In this document: in pieces, positions 10,420 to 17,992 of the stretch
How the letters are laid out: the number at the start of each line of letters is the position of its first letter
Numbering within the stretch: position 1 is the first letter of the stretch
NCBI GenBank assembly: GCA_963800235.1
Contig: CAWDAD010000003.1
Location: forward strand, 186,001-250,000
Direction of reading: 5' to 3'
Length of the DNA stretch: 64,000 bases
Source: CAVVNP01 sp963800235
GTDB taxonomy: Bacteria > Actinomycetota > Acidimicrobiia > Acidimicrobiales > Iamiaceae
Position numbers and translations under genes: made by a program
The notes under the pieces: generated by a model
The model's database searches: none
The model's input: the letters and a program-made list of their open reading frames with translations, nothing else
Told to the model about the DNA's origin: nothing

Positions 10420-11190
10420 TTGAGCACCGTCGATGCCGTCCACCGCTCGGGAGACCCCGTCGGTGCCGACGAGTCCCTCCCCCACGCCGCGGACCACCAA
10501 CCCGACCTCCCGGTCGTGACCCGTGCCCGGCGCGACCAGGCCATCGCCGGCGCCCTGTTCACCGTGGTCGGCATCGGGATCGTGATGAGCACGATCACCG
10601 GTGAGGCGCTGTACCCACGGCGCTACACCACCTTCGGCAACACCATCAGCGACCTCAGCGGCACCGAGCCCCCGCACAGCGTGATGCTCCAGCCGTCGCG
10701 CACGATCTTCATCGTCACGATGCTGGTCGCCGGCGCGCTCGTGCTCGTCGGGAACTGGTTCCTCTCCCGGACCGTCGAGCGCCGTCGGCTCACGGTGGCG
10801 ATGACCGTCTTCGGTGTCGGGCTCCTCGGCGTCGGGGTGTTCCCCGGCAACGTCGAAGGGTGGCACCCGCTGTTCGCGCTGGCGTGCTTCCTCGGCGGCG
10901 CGATCACGGCGGTCATGTCGCGGAAGGTGATCGACGGACCGTTCCGCCACGTCGCGGTGGTCCTCGGCGCCACTGCGCTCCTGGCCACGGTCTTCGGCCT
11001 GGAGCCGTTGGAGCACTGGGGACCGCAGGACGCCCTCGGCCGAGGCGGCATCGAACGCTGGATCGCCTACCCGGTGCTGCTCTGGCTCGTCGGCTTCGGC
11101 GGGTACCTCATGAGCCGGCGCGAGGTCACCACGACGCAGGATCCGCCCGACGCGGAGCGGGCGCCGACCAGCGGCCCGTCCGCTAGTTGA
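10420..11190 (+). CDS. DUF998-like integral membrane protein
   Basis: A 256-residue protein with about six hydrophobic helices after a polar N-terminus of some 40 residues. The pattern of short periplasmic loops and the NTISDLSG segment between helices 1 and 2 fits the DUF998 family, whose function is unknown. A TTG start at 10420 is chosen because GAGAGGT lies about 7 nt upstream; GTG 10516 is the alternative. The 3' end overlaps the convergent acyl-CoA synthetase gene by 8 bp. Confidence 0.7.
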   Translation: MSTVDAVHRSGDPVGADESLPHAADHQPDLPVVTRARRDQAIAGALFTVVGIGIVMSTITGEALYPRRYTTFGNTISDLSGTEPPHSVMLQPSRTIFIVTMLVAGALVLVGNWFLSRTVERRRLTVAMTVFGVGLLGVGVFPGNVEGWHPLFALACFLGGAITAVMSRKVIDGPFRHVAVVLGATALLATVFGLEPLEHWGPQDALGRGGIERWIAYPVLLWLVGFGGYLMSRREVTTTQDPPDAERAPTSGPSAS

Positions 11191-12727
11191 CCTGGCGGTC
11201 GTGGCCCTCCCAGTAGGGGGCACGCAGCTTGAACTTCTGGAGCTTGCCGGTCGCGGTGCGGGCGAGCTCGGCGCGGAACTCGACCCGCTTGGGCACCTTG
11301 TAGCCGGCCAGCTTGGTGCGGCAGTGCTGGCGCAGCTCGTCCTCGTCGGCCTCGGCGTCCTCGGCCAGCACGACCAGGGCGGTGACCGACTCGCCCCACT
11401 TCTCGTCGGGCACGCCGATGACCGCCACCTCGATCACCGCCGGGTGGGAGAAGAGGGCGTCCTCCACCTCGATGGAGCTGACGTTCTCGCCCCCGGAGAT
11501 GATCACGTCCTTCTTGCGGTCGCTGATGGTGACGTAGCCGTCGTCGTCGATGGTGCCGCCGTCGCCGGTGTGGAACCACCCGTCGACGATGGCCTCGTCG
11601 GTCGCCTCGGGCTGCTCCCAGTAGCCGGCCAGCACGTGGTTCCCCCGGGCCAGCACCTCGCCCTGGTCGTCGACCTGCATGCGGATCCCGATGGCGGGCG
11701 CGCCGGCCCGGCTCAGCTTCGAGGCCCGCGCACCGGGTGACAGGTCGTCCCACTCGGCCCGGTTCCGGTTGATGGTGAGCAGCGGCGTGGTCTCGGTGAG
11801 CCCGTAGATCTGGCAGAACTCCCAACCGAGCTCGGTCTCGACCCGCTCGATGGTGCGGGTGGGCGGCGGCGCGCCGGCCACCACGATGCGGGTGCGGCCG
11901 GCCCCCGGGATCGGGCCGTCCCAGGTCGAGGCGGCGTCGAGGATGGCGGCGACCACCGCCGGCGCCCCGCACATCAGGGTGACGCCGTGGCGCTCGACCC
12001 GCCGCAGGATCTCGGCACCGTCGATCTTGCGGATCACGATCTGGGAGACGCCCATGCCGGTGGTGGCGAACGGCATGCCCCAGCCGTTGCAGTGGAACAT
12101 CGGCAGGGTGTGGAGCAGCACGTCTCGGTCGCTGACCCCGGCGTGCCAGCCGAAGGTGGTGGCGTTCAGCCAGATGTTGCGGTGGGTGAGCTGCACCCCC
12201 TTGGGCCGGGCGGTGGTGCCGCTCGTGTAGTTGATGGTGGCGGTGGCCGACTCGTCGGGGTCCCAGCCGTTCGGCTCCCGGTCGCCGACGTCGGTCGGCC
12301 ACAGCTCGGCGTCGGACTCGGCCCCGATCACGAACCGGTGCTCCGCCTTCACGCCGGACAGGGCGTCGTCGAGCTCGGGGTCGACCAGCAGCACACGGGC
12401 TCCGGAGTGCTCGACGATGTAGCCGACCTCGTCGGCGGTGAGCCGGAAGTTGATGGGCACGAGCACCCGCCCGTACCCGCTGACCCCGAAGAACGACGTG
12501 AGCAGCCGGGCCGAGTTGTGCGACACCACCGCGACCCGGTCGCCGACGCCGATGCCGAGGTCGTCGAGGGCCACCGCCTGGGCCCGGGCCCGTCGACCGA
12601 GCTCGGCGTAGGTCAGCTCACCCCAGCTCGGCGCCGGCTGGAGGGGCTCGTCGACCACGCCGGTGCGCTCGCCGTAGACGGTGACCGCCCGGTCGATGAA
12701 GTCGCTGACGGTGAGGGGGACCTGCAT
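11183..12727 (-). CDS. Fatty-acyl-CoA synthetase (AMP-forming)
   Basis: Activates a carboxylic acid to its CoA ester through an acyl-adenylate. The phosphate-binding loop YTSGTTARPKG is near residue 170, and the adenylate motifs YGLTETTP and GWFHTGDGG and the hinge SDRKKDVIISGGENVSS are intact. The C-terminal catalytic lysine lies in TGKLQKFKLR. Length 514 is normal for medium- or long-chain synthetases; chain length cannot be read from sequence. Divergent from the LLM oxidoreductase gene. Confidence 0.92.
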   Translation of the reverse strand: MQVPLTVSDFIDRAVTVYGERTGVVDEPLQPAPSWGELTYAELGRRARAQAVALDDLGIGVGDRVAVVSHNSARLLTSFFGVSGYGRVLVPINFRLTADEVGYIVEHSGARVLLVDPELDDALSGVKAEHRFVIGAESDAELWPTDVGDREPNGWDPDESATATINYTSGTTARPKGVQLTHRNIWLNATTFGWHAGVSDRDVLLHTLPMFHCNGWGMPFATTGMGVSQIVIRKIDGAEILRRVERHGVTLMCGAPAVVAAILDAASTWDGPIPGAGRTRIVVAGAPPPTRTIERVETELGWEFCQIYGLTETTPLLTINRNRAEWDDLSPGARASKLSRAGAPAIGIRMQVDDQGEVLARGNHVLAGYWEQPEATDEAIVDGWFHTGDGGTIDDDGYVTISDRKKDVIISGGENVSSIEVEDALFSHPAVIEVAVIGVPDEKWGESVTALVVLAEDAEADEDELRQHCRTKLAGYKVPKRVEFRAELARTATGKLQKFKLRAPYWEGHDRQVN

Positions 12728-12821
12728 GGGGGTGCTCCGGGGCCGGGACGCGGTTCGGGGGTGGTGCCGGTCACAACGTACCCACGCCCCCGGGGCGCCT
12801 GCCGGGGCACACGGGCTTCGC

Positions 12822-12827
12822 TACGGT
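12822..12827 (+). promoter_or_regulatory. Candidate -10 box of the LLM oxidoreductase gene
   Basis: TACGGT, 39 nt before ATG 12867. Unlike most genes here this leaves a short leader of about 30 nt. No clear -35 element. Confidence 0.25.
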
Positions 12828-12866
12828 CGGCTGCAGCTCACACCCCACCTCCAGGACGGTCGTTCC

Positions 12867-13769
12867 ATGCGCATCGGGATCTTCAACGGCGGAGAGCAGC
12901 CCCTCGACCAGCTCGTCGACGAGGTGCGACGGGCCCACGACGACGGGTTCGACTCGTTCTGGACCCCGCAGATCTTCGGGTTCGACGCGCTCACCGCCCT
13001 GGCCGTGATCGGCCACCAGGTGCCCGACATCGAGCTCGGCACCGGCGTGGTGCCGACCTACCCCCGGCACCCGGCCATGCTCGCCGCCCAGGCCCTGACC
13101 ACCAACGCCGCCTGCGGCGGCCGGCTCACCCTCGGCATCGGGCTGTCGCACCAGATGGTGATCGAGAACATGTTCGGCCTGAGCTTCGACAAGCCCGTGC
13201 GGCACATGCGCGAGTACCTGGCGATCCTGGTGCCGCTGATCCGGGGCGAGGAGGTGGCCGCCGACGGCGAGACCCTGTCGGCCCACCTCGCCCTGTCGGT
13301 TCCCGAGGCCCAGCCGCTGCCGGTGATGGTCGCCGCCCTCGGGCCGCAGATGCTGAAGCTGGCCGGCGCCGTCGCCGACGGCACCGTCACCTGGATGACC
13401 GGGCCGGCCACCCTGGCCGAGCACACCGTGCCGACCATCAGCGAGGCGGCAGCCGAGGCCGGCAACGGCGATCCCCGCATCGGCGCGTCGCTCCCGGTCT
13501 GCGTCACCGACGACGTCGACGGCACCAAGGAGCGGGCGGCGAAGACCTTCGCCATCTACGGCGTGCTGCCGTCGTACCGGGCCATGCTCGACCGCGAGGG
13601 CGCCGAGGGCCCCGCCGACGTCGCCCTGATCGGCAGCGAGGACCAGGTGACCGAGGGGGTGGAGCGGTGCCGCCAGGCCGGCGTCACCGACTTCATCGCC
13701 AACGAGTTCGCCCGTCCCGGCACCGACGACGCGGACCGCACCCGCGCCCTGCTCGCATCGCTCGTCTGA
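12867..13769 (+). CDS. LLM-class (probably F420-dependent) oxidoreductase
   Basis: Luciferase-like TIM-barrel enzyme of 300 residues. The N-terminal strand MRIGIFNGG, the DGFDSFWTPQIFG segment and the GRLTLGIGLSHQ loop are typical of F420-binding members of the luciferase-like family, which move hydride between F420 and a substrate that cannot be named. The ATG at 12867 starts the first barrel strand directly. A hairpin sits on the stop codon. Confidence 0.85.
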   Translation: MRIGIFNGGEQPLDQLVDEVRRAHDDGFDSFWTPQIFGFDALTALAVIGHQVPDIELGTGVVPTYPRHPAMLAAQALTTNAACGGRLTLGIGLSHQMVIENMFGLSFDKPVRHMREYLAILVPLIRGEEVAADGETLSAHLALSVPEAQPLPVMVAALGPQMLKLAGAVADGTVTWMTGPATLAEHTVPTISEAAAEAGNGDPRIGASLPVCVTDDVDGTKERAAKTFAIYGVLPSYRAMLDREGAEGPADVALIGSEDQVTEGVERCRQAGVTDFIANEFARPGTDDADRTRALLASLV

Positions 13770-13785
13770 CCGGTCTCACCGGTCA
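13767..13785 (+). terminator. Hairpin at the end of the LLM oxidoreductase gene
   Basis: TGACCGGT, loop CTC, ACCGGTCA: a perfect 8-bp stem that begins at the stop codon. There is no T-tract, as is common for actinobacterial terminators. Confidence 0.45.
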
Positions 13786-13817
13786 CCCCTCACCGGTCAC
13801 CGCCGCTCCCCCCGATC

Positions 13818-13866
13818 GAACGTGTCGCAGTGGTCGGGCCTGAGTCGGCACAACTGCGACGAGTTC
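13818..13866 (+). repeat. Family A palindrome, copy A1 (49 bp)
   Basis: Imperfect palindrome. The left arm begins GAACGTGTCGCAGT and the right arm ends ACTGCGACGAGTTC. It shares length (49 bp), orientation and the core GTCGCA / CAACTGCGAC with four other copies between here and 16881. It lies between the LLM oxidoreductase and MerB-like genes. Confidence 0.85.
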
Positions 13867-13909
13867 GTGGTGGGAGGGCCGGCTCGACGCCGCACGGACC
13901 TGCAGAAGT

Positions 13910-13921
13910 AGAACGCGTTCT
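13910..13921. promoter_or_regulatory. Candidate TetR-type operator upstream of the MerB-like gene
   Basis: AGAACGCGTTCT is a perfect 12-bp palindrome ending 24 bp before ATG 13946. Its core AACnnGTT is like operators of KstR-type TetR regulators in actinobacteria. No tetR gene is in the window, so the regulator is unknown. Confidence 0.4.
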
Positions 13922-13945
13922 CGTTCCGTGCGGTAGACACGGCCC

Positions 13946-14671
13946 ATGCCCCAGAACATCCCGTCCTTCGAGTGGAGCGACCGGGCCAAGGCCGTCCGCG
14001 CCTTCCTGTACGACTACTGGTGCGAGCACGGCCACGGCCCCACCCTCCGGACGGTGCACGAGGCGACGGGGCTCGACCGGCGGCGCATCATCGAGACCTA
14101 CAAGGAGCTCGAGCGGGGCCTGATCGTGGTGTTCGACGACCGCACGGCCAACGCCAACCTGCTCAAGGTGCAGCCGTTCTCGTCGTACCCGAGCCAGGTC
14201 GAGGTGTTCGTCGACGACCGGTTCCACTCCTTCGCCGGGTGCGCCATGGAGGCCACCGCCATCTCTCGGATGCCGCCGTTCGAGGGCAAGGACCTGCGGC
14301 TCGAGTCGTTCTGCGCCTGCTGCCTCGAGCCGGTCACCGTCGTGATGCGCGACGGCGAGCTGGAGTCGTCGAGCGCGCCCGACGTCCGCATCCACGTCAG
14401 CCTCAGCCCGTGGGACTGGGGCAACCCCAACATCGAGGACATGTGCGACTCGATGAACTACGTGATCGACGAGTCGCACGCCGACGCCTACGAGTCCCAG
14501 CGCGGACGCCGGGGCGCCCGCTTCACCGTCGAGCAGGCCCGGAAGTTCGTGGCCGGCACGGCGAACAACCGCATGTGGGACCACGACTGGGCGGTCACCC
14601 AGATGAACCCGAAGCTGATCATCGGCTTCGTCGACCACCTCGGCGTCGACACCGCCCCGTGGGGCTCCTGA
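13946..14671 (+). CDS. MerB-like (alkylmercury lyase family) protein with N-terminal winged helix
   Basis: A 241-residue protein. The N-terminus (about 1-70) looks like a winged helix (TLRTVHEATGLDRRRIIETYKELE). The C-terminal part follows the organomercurial lyase pattern: GCAME with Cys99, SFCACC with Cys123/125/126, and EDMCDSMNYV with Cys167. In classical MerB the residues aligned with Cys99 and Cys167 are the catalytic cysteines, and an Asp three residues after the first is the third catalytic residue; here that position is Glu102. No merA, merR or merT is nearby, so a role in mercury detoxification is unproven and another C-metal or C-X cleavage, or a regulatory role, is possible. Confidence 0.7.
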   Translation: MPQNIPSFEWSDRAKAVRAFLYDYWCEHGHGPTLRTVHEATGLDRRRIIETYKELERGLIVVFDDRTANANLLKVQPFSSYPSQVEVFVDDRFHSFAGCAMEATAISRMPPFEGKDLRLESFCACCLEPVTVVMRDGELESSSAPDVRIHVSLSPWDWGNPNIEDMCDSMNYVIDESHADAYESQRGRRGARFTVEQARKFVAGTANNRMWDHDWAVTQMNPKLIIGFVDHLGVDTAPWGS

Positions 14672-14692
14672 CCCTCCGCCCCGACCTTCCCG

Positions 14693-14763
14693 CCCCCCCC
14701 CCCTTCCGCCCTTCCGCCCTTCCGCCCTTCCGCCCTTCCGCCCTTCCGCCCTTCCGCCCTTCC
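14693..14763 (+). repeat. Poly-C tract and 8-bp minisatellite
   Basis: A run of 11 C (14693-14703) runs into about 7.75 copies of the 8-bp unit CCTTCCGC. It fills the gap between the MerB-like gene and palindrome copy A2. Translations give only RKGGRAEG repeats, so it is taken as non-coding. Confidence 0.9.
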
Positions 14764-14769
14764 CCGATC

Positions 14770-14818
14770 GAACTTGTCGCAGTTGTCGGGCGCTGACCCA
14801 CGCAACTGCGACCGGTTC
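14770..14818 (+). repeat. Family A palindrome, copy A2 (49 bp), 3' flank of the DUF559 gene
   Basis: The left arm starts GAACTTGTCGCAGTTGTCGGG is split here as GAACTTGTCG then CAGTTGTCGGG; the right arm has CAACTGCGACCGGTTC. The symmetry extends outward: CCCCGATC lies just before (14762-14769) and GATCGGGG just after (14820-14828). It is 39 bp beyond the stop of the DUF559 gene. Confidence 0.88.
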
Positions 14819-14857
14819 CGGATCGGGGGGGTCGACCGGCGTCGCGTGTAGGGCCCG

Positions 14858-15784
14858 TCAGGCCGCCGTGCCGAGGGCCGCCCGCACCTGGGTGACGACG
14901 TCGCCAGGTCGCTCGACGAGGTCCCACCAGGTGAACCGCAGCACCCGCCACCCCGCTGCCATCAGCCGGTTGTCCCTGCGCCGGTCCGACGCGTGGTCGG
15001 ACAGCACCGTGTGGTGGCGCCGGCTGTCGAGCTCGATGACGAGCTTCGCCCCGTCGAAGAGGAGGTCGACCCGACCCACCCACGCCTCGTCGCCGAGGTC
15101 GACCTCGAACCGGGGCTCCGGCAGGCCGGCGTCGGCCAGCACGCGCCGCCCCAGGGCCTCGAGCTCGGAGGTGGGCGCCACGTAGCCCTCGCCCCGGGCC
15201 TCCAGCAGCTCCCGCATGACGGCCGTGCCACGACGGCCTCGACGGGCCAGCTCGGCGAAGACGACCTCGAGCCGACCGATGACCAGCAGGCCTCTGGCCA
15301 GCAGGTCGTCGATGGCGCGCCCGGCCCGCAGCGGGTGGAGGACCCCGGCGAGATCGAAGGCCGTCCGAGCGGGATCGGTGACCGGGATGCCGTCCTGGGT
15401 CGTCACGTGGCTCGACGGCAGCACCAGTGATCCGTGCACCAGGCCGTAGGACCGTCGCTGGCTGCGGCCGCGAGGCTTGCTCACCTCGACCGGGCTGCGG
15501 CCGAACCCCGGCACTCCCCAGAGCCGGGCCGCGGCCCGGTGGGAGGCGACCGCCTCAGGACCGTTGAACCGCACCGCCGCCAGCACCTGCTGCCGGAACG
15601 TCGGCGCGTTCCCGGCGATCCGGTAGACCCCGCGGTGGACCCGCTGCCACTCACCCGATCGGAGCCGAGACCGGAGCAGGTCGTCGGAGACCGACGACGC
15701 CACCAGGTCCTCGGTGGTGAACACCCCGTGGGCGAAGGTCGCCCGCTGCACCAACCCCGCCATGCCCGCTTCGATCCCAGCCAT
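14858..15784 (-). CDS. AbiEi-type N-terminal plus DUF559 (Vsr-like nuclease) protein, copy 1
   Basis: An intact 308-residue protein. The N-terminal half has the winged-helix pattern of AbiEi-type antitoxins and similar proteins (GVFTTEDL, then LRSGEWQRVHRGVY), and the C-terminal DUF559 half follows the very-short-patch-repair nuclease fold: GRVDLLFDG, LVIELDS with nearby His residues, then DRRRDNRLMAAGWRVLRFTW. DNA cleavage is inferred from the PD-(D/E)XK-like layout and not shown. No toxin partner is adjacent. The gene is bracketed by palindromes A2 (39 bp past the stop) and A3 (64 bp before the start), a 1.13 kb unit. A second paralogue at 52.2-53.2 kb is bracketed by a different palindrome. 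Confidence 0.85.
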   Translation of the reverse strand: MAGIEAGMAGLVQRATFAHGVFTTEDLVASSVSDDLLRSRLRSGEWQRVHRGVYRIAGNAPTFRQQVLAAVRFNGPEAVASHRAAARLWGVPGFGRSPVEVSKPRGRSQRRSYGLVHGSLVLPSSHVTTQDGIPVTDPARTAFDLAGVLHPLRAGRAIDDLLARGLLVIGRLEVVFAELARRGRRGTAVMRELLEARGEGYVAPTSELEALGRRVLADAGLPEPRFEVDLGDEAWVGRVDLLFDGAKLVIELDSRRHHTVLSDHASDRRRDNRLMAAGWRVLRFTWWDLVERPGDVVTQVRAALGTAA

Positions 15785-15848
15785 GGCCCCATGATGGCGA
15801 CGGCCGGTGACAGCGAAGAGGGCAGATCCTCGTGACCCACCTCCGACC

Positions 15849-15897
15849 GAGCTCGTCGCAGAACGGCAGGCTCAGCCCCTACAACTGCGACAAGTTC
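15849..15897 (+). repeat. Family A palindrome, copy A3 (49 bp), 5' flank of the DUF559 gene
   Basis: The left arm GAGCTCGTCGCAG is the most diverged; the right arm CAACTGCGACAAGTTC is well kept. Length and orientation equal those of the other copies. It lies between the DUF559 start and the end of the SDR gene. Confidence 0.8.
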
Positions 15898-15964
15898 CGG
15901 GATTCCGGGTTCCGGGGGGGCGCCGGGGCCGGGGGTGACCGGGCCCGGCGGTTCCGCCGGGGGG

Positions 15965-16744
15965 TCAGCGGGCGGTCCAGCCGCCGTCGACGGCGAGGGT
16001 CTGGCCGGTGACGTAGGTCGAGGCGTCGGACGCGAGGAAGAGCAGGGCGCCGTCGAGCTCGTCCTCGCGCCCGGGGCGGGCCATGGGGGCGCTCCGGGCG
16101 ATGAAGGCCTCCGAGGAGGCGTCGCCCCACATGTCCTCGGTCATCTCGCTCGGGAACCAGCCCGGCGCGATGGCGTTCACCCGGACGCCCTTGCGAGCCC
16201 ACTGGCAGCCGAGCTCCCGCGTGAGGTTGACCACCGCCCCCTTCGACGCGCAGTAGCTGGCCTGCTTGATCGGCGCCGAGCCCACCAGCCCGAGCATGGA
16301 GGCGATGTTGACGATCGACCCCGAGCCCCGTTCGAGCATGGGCCGGGCGCACAGCTGGCTGAGCCGGAAGGTGGCGTTCAGGTTCACGTCGACCACTCGC
16401 TGGAAGTCGTCGAAGTCCTCGTCCTCGGCCGGCACGATGTTGCTGACGCCGGCGTTGTTGACCAGCACGTCGATCGCCCCGGCGCCCACCTCCAGGGCGC
16501 TGCCGACCAGGTGCTCGAGGTGGGCGTCCCTCGTCACGTCGCAGGTGACGGCGACGAGCCGCTCGCCGTGCACCTCGGCGGCCAGGTCGGCCAGCCGTTC
16601 GGTGCGGCGGGCGGCGGCCACCACGGTGGCGCCGGCGGCGTGGAGCACCCGGGCGAACCGCGCCCCGAGCCCGCTCGACGCCCCGGTGACGACGGCGGTG
16701 CGCCCGTCGAGGCGGAACGGGGTGAGGACGTCGAGGGCGGCCAT
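15965..16744 (-). CDS. Short-chain dehydrogenase/reductase (classical SDR)
   Basis: NAD(P)-dependent oxidoreductase of 259 residues. The nucleotide motif TGASSGLG is near residue 16, NNAG near 93, the active-site YxxxK is YCASK, and the C-terminus ends in VDGGWTAR as in classical SDRs. ATG 16744 follows a TAGCCT box by 8 nt. An upstream extension would only translate palindrome A4 and is rejected. Substrate is unknown. Confidence 0.9.
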   Translation of the reverse strand: MAALDVLTPFRLDGRTAVVTGASSGLGARFARVLHAAGATVVAAARRTERLADLAAEVHGERLVAVTCDVTRDAHLEHLVGSALEVGAGAIDVLVNNAGVSNIVPAEDEDFDDFQRVVDVNLNATFRLSQLCARPMLERGSGSIVNIASMLGLVGSAPIKQASYCASKGAVVNLTRELGCQWARKGVRVNAIAPGWFPSEMTEDMWGDASSEAFIARSAPMARPGREDELDGALLFLASDASTYVTGQTLAVDGGWTAR

Positions 16745-16752
16745 GTCCGTGG

Positions 16753-16758
16753 AGGCTA
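16753..16758 (-). promoter_or_regulatory. Candidate -10 box of the SDR gene
   Basis: TAGCCT on the minus strand, 8 nt before ATG 16744. Palindrome A4 begins only 2 bp upstream of it, where a -35 element would be, so the palindrome could affect this promoter. Confidence 0.35.
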
Positions 16759-16759
16759 G

Positions 16760-16808
16760 GAACTCGTCGCACTTGTCGGGGTAGAGCCCCTGCAACTGCG
16801 ACAGGTTC
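16760..16808 (+). repeat. Family A palindrome, copy A4 (49 bp)
   Basis: GAACTCGTCGCA starts the left arm and CAACTGCGACAGGTTC ends the right arm; GGGG and CCCC flank a TAGAG loop. The 49 bp at 16761-16809 are identical to 16834-16882 (copy A5). Confidence 0.9.
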
Positions 16809-16832
16809 CGTCGGGGGGCGGGCACACGCCGG

Positions 16833-16881
16833 CAACTCGTCGCACTTGTCGGGGTAGAGCCCCTGCAACTGCGACAGGTTC
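16833..16881 (+). repeat. Family A palindrome, copy A5 (49 bp)
   Basis: A direct copy of A4, 73 bp downstream, differing only at the first base of the palindrome. Both lie in the divergent gap between the SDR and the LLM oxidoreductase genes. Confidence 0.9.
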
Positions 16882-16887
16882 CATGGC

Positions 16888-16929
16888 GGGGGGAGGGGAC
16901 GGGGGGAGGGGACGGGGGGTGAAGGGGAC
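16888..16929 (+). repeat. G-rich 13-bp tandem repeat
   Basis: GGGGGGAGGGGAC occurs twice in tandem (16888-16913), followed by a degenerate third copy. It has the G-run pattern that could form a quadruplex, just upstream of the promoter of the next gene. Confidence 0.75.
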
Positions 16930-16934
16930 GTCGG

Positions 16935-16940
16935 TAGCGT
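16935..16940 (+). promoter_or_regulatory. Candidate -10 box of the second LLM gene
   Basis: TAGCGT ends 7 nt before GTG 16948, with no ribosome binding site between them. Confidence 0.35.
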
Positions 16941-16947
16941 CGCGGCG

Positions 16948-17844
16948 GTGAAGGTGCGCATCGGGTTGGGGCTGGGAACGGCGACGCTGGTGAACGACGC
17001 CGACCGCTTCGGACCGTTCGTCGACCGGCTCGAGGCCCTCGGCTTCGACTCCCTGTGGCTGAGCGAGCGGCTCACCGGACCGGCGCCGGACCCGCTGGTC
17101 GCCCTGGCCTTCGCCGCCGCCCGCACCCGCCACCTGAAGCTCGGCACGAGCGTCCTGGTCGTGCCGGGTCGGAACCCGGTGGTGCTGGCCAAGGAGCTGG
17201 CCAGCCTCGACCGCCTGTCCGCCGGCCGGCTGCTGCCCGCCATGGGGCTGGGGGCGCCCGTCCCGGTGGAGCACCGGGCCTTCGGGGTCGACCGCAAGGA
17301 GCGGGCCGGGCTCTTCGACGAGGCGCTCGGCCTCATGCGGCGGCTCTGGACCGAGGAGCACGTCACCCACGACGGCGCCCGCTTCCAGGTCGAGGACGTC
17401 ACCCTGCAGCCCCGCCCGGTCCAGCAGCCGATCGAGGTCTGGCTGGGCGGCCAGGCCCCGTCCGAGCTGCGCCGCACCGGCCGGTCAGGGGACGGCTGGC
17501 TGCCCAGCTTCTGCACCGTCGACGACGTGGCGGAGGGATGGTCGGTCATCACCGAGGTGGCCGCGGAGCACGGCCGTTCGATCGACCCGGAGCACCTCGG
17601 GACCCTGATCCCCTACTGCCGCACGGCCGTCCCCGACCTGCTGGCGAGGACGGTCGCCGCCCGTCGGCCGGGCGTGGACGCCGGCGAGGTGGTGGCGGTC
17701 GGCCTCGACGGGCTCGAACGGCGCATCGACGAGCTGGTGGCGGTGGGTGCGTCGAAGTTCGTGGTCGTGCCGGTCGAGGAGCCGGAGGACTGGGACGCCG
17801 AGCTCGACGGCCTGGCCGGCCGGCTCAAGCCGCTGGAGACGTGA
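16948..17844 (+). CDS. LLM-class (probably F420-dependent) oxidoreductase
   Basis: Luciferase-like enzyme of 298 residues, distinct from the one at 12.9 kb. LGFDSLWLSERL, LKLGTSVLVVPGRNPVVLAKELASLDRLSAGRL and EVWLGGQAPSELRR are given here as separate family landmarks: the F420-binding N-terminal barrel strands and the phosphate-binding turn. Substrate unknown. It is not obviously co-transcribed with the following di-iron-like gene, which lies about 150 bp downstream. Confidence 0.85.
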   Translation: MKVRIGLGLGTATLVNDADRFGPFVDRLEALGFDSLWLSERLTGPAPDPLVALAFAAARTRHLKLGTSVLVVPGRNPVVLAKELASLDRLSAGRLLPAMGLGAPVPVEHRAFGVDRKERAGLFDEALGLMRRLWTEEHVTHDGARFQVEDVTLQPRPVQQPIEVWLGGQAPSELRRTGRSGDGWLPSFCTVDDVAEGWSVITEVAAEHGRSIDPEHLGTLIPYCRTAVPDLLARTVAARRPGVDAGEVVAVGLDGLERRIDELVAVGASKFVVVPVEEPEDWDAELDGLAGRLKPLET

Positions 17845-17992
17845 GGCATGCCGGGAACCGCCGCCGCCACCGTCGGAGCGACGGGCCCGGCACCCGACCG
17901 GTGATCGAGGTCACCGCACACGCACGACACGTCCCCGGCCAACTACTTACACTGGTCGTGCAAGAACCACGCCGGCGACGAGGGGACCCGCC

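Noticed and set aside
13946..14671. Mercury resistance operon
   Set aside because: Only a MerB-like gene is present; there is no merA, merR, merP or merT and one catalytic residue differs.
14488..15083. Frames with RKGGRAEG repeats across the minisatellite
   Set aside because: They only translate the 8-bp DNA repeat and palindrome A2.
14770..15897. Insertion sequence
   Set aside because: The flanking palindromes are in direct orientation and the enclosed gene is not a recognised transposase. No target-site duplication was identified by eye.
16745..16825. N-terminal extension of the SDR with RNLSQLQGLYPDKCDE
   Set aside because: This peptide is the translated palindrome A4. Another copy appears in antisense frames, showing it is DNA repeat and not protein.
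13818..16881. A CRISPR array made of the 49-bp repeats
   Set aside because: Spacing between copies ranges from 73 bp to over 1 kb, intervening DNA contains genes, and no cas gene is present.
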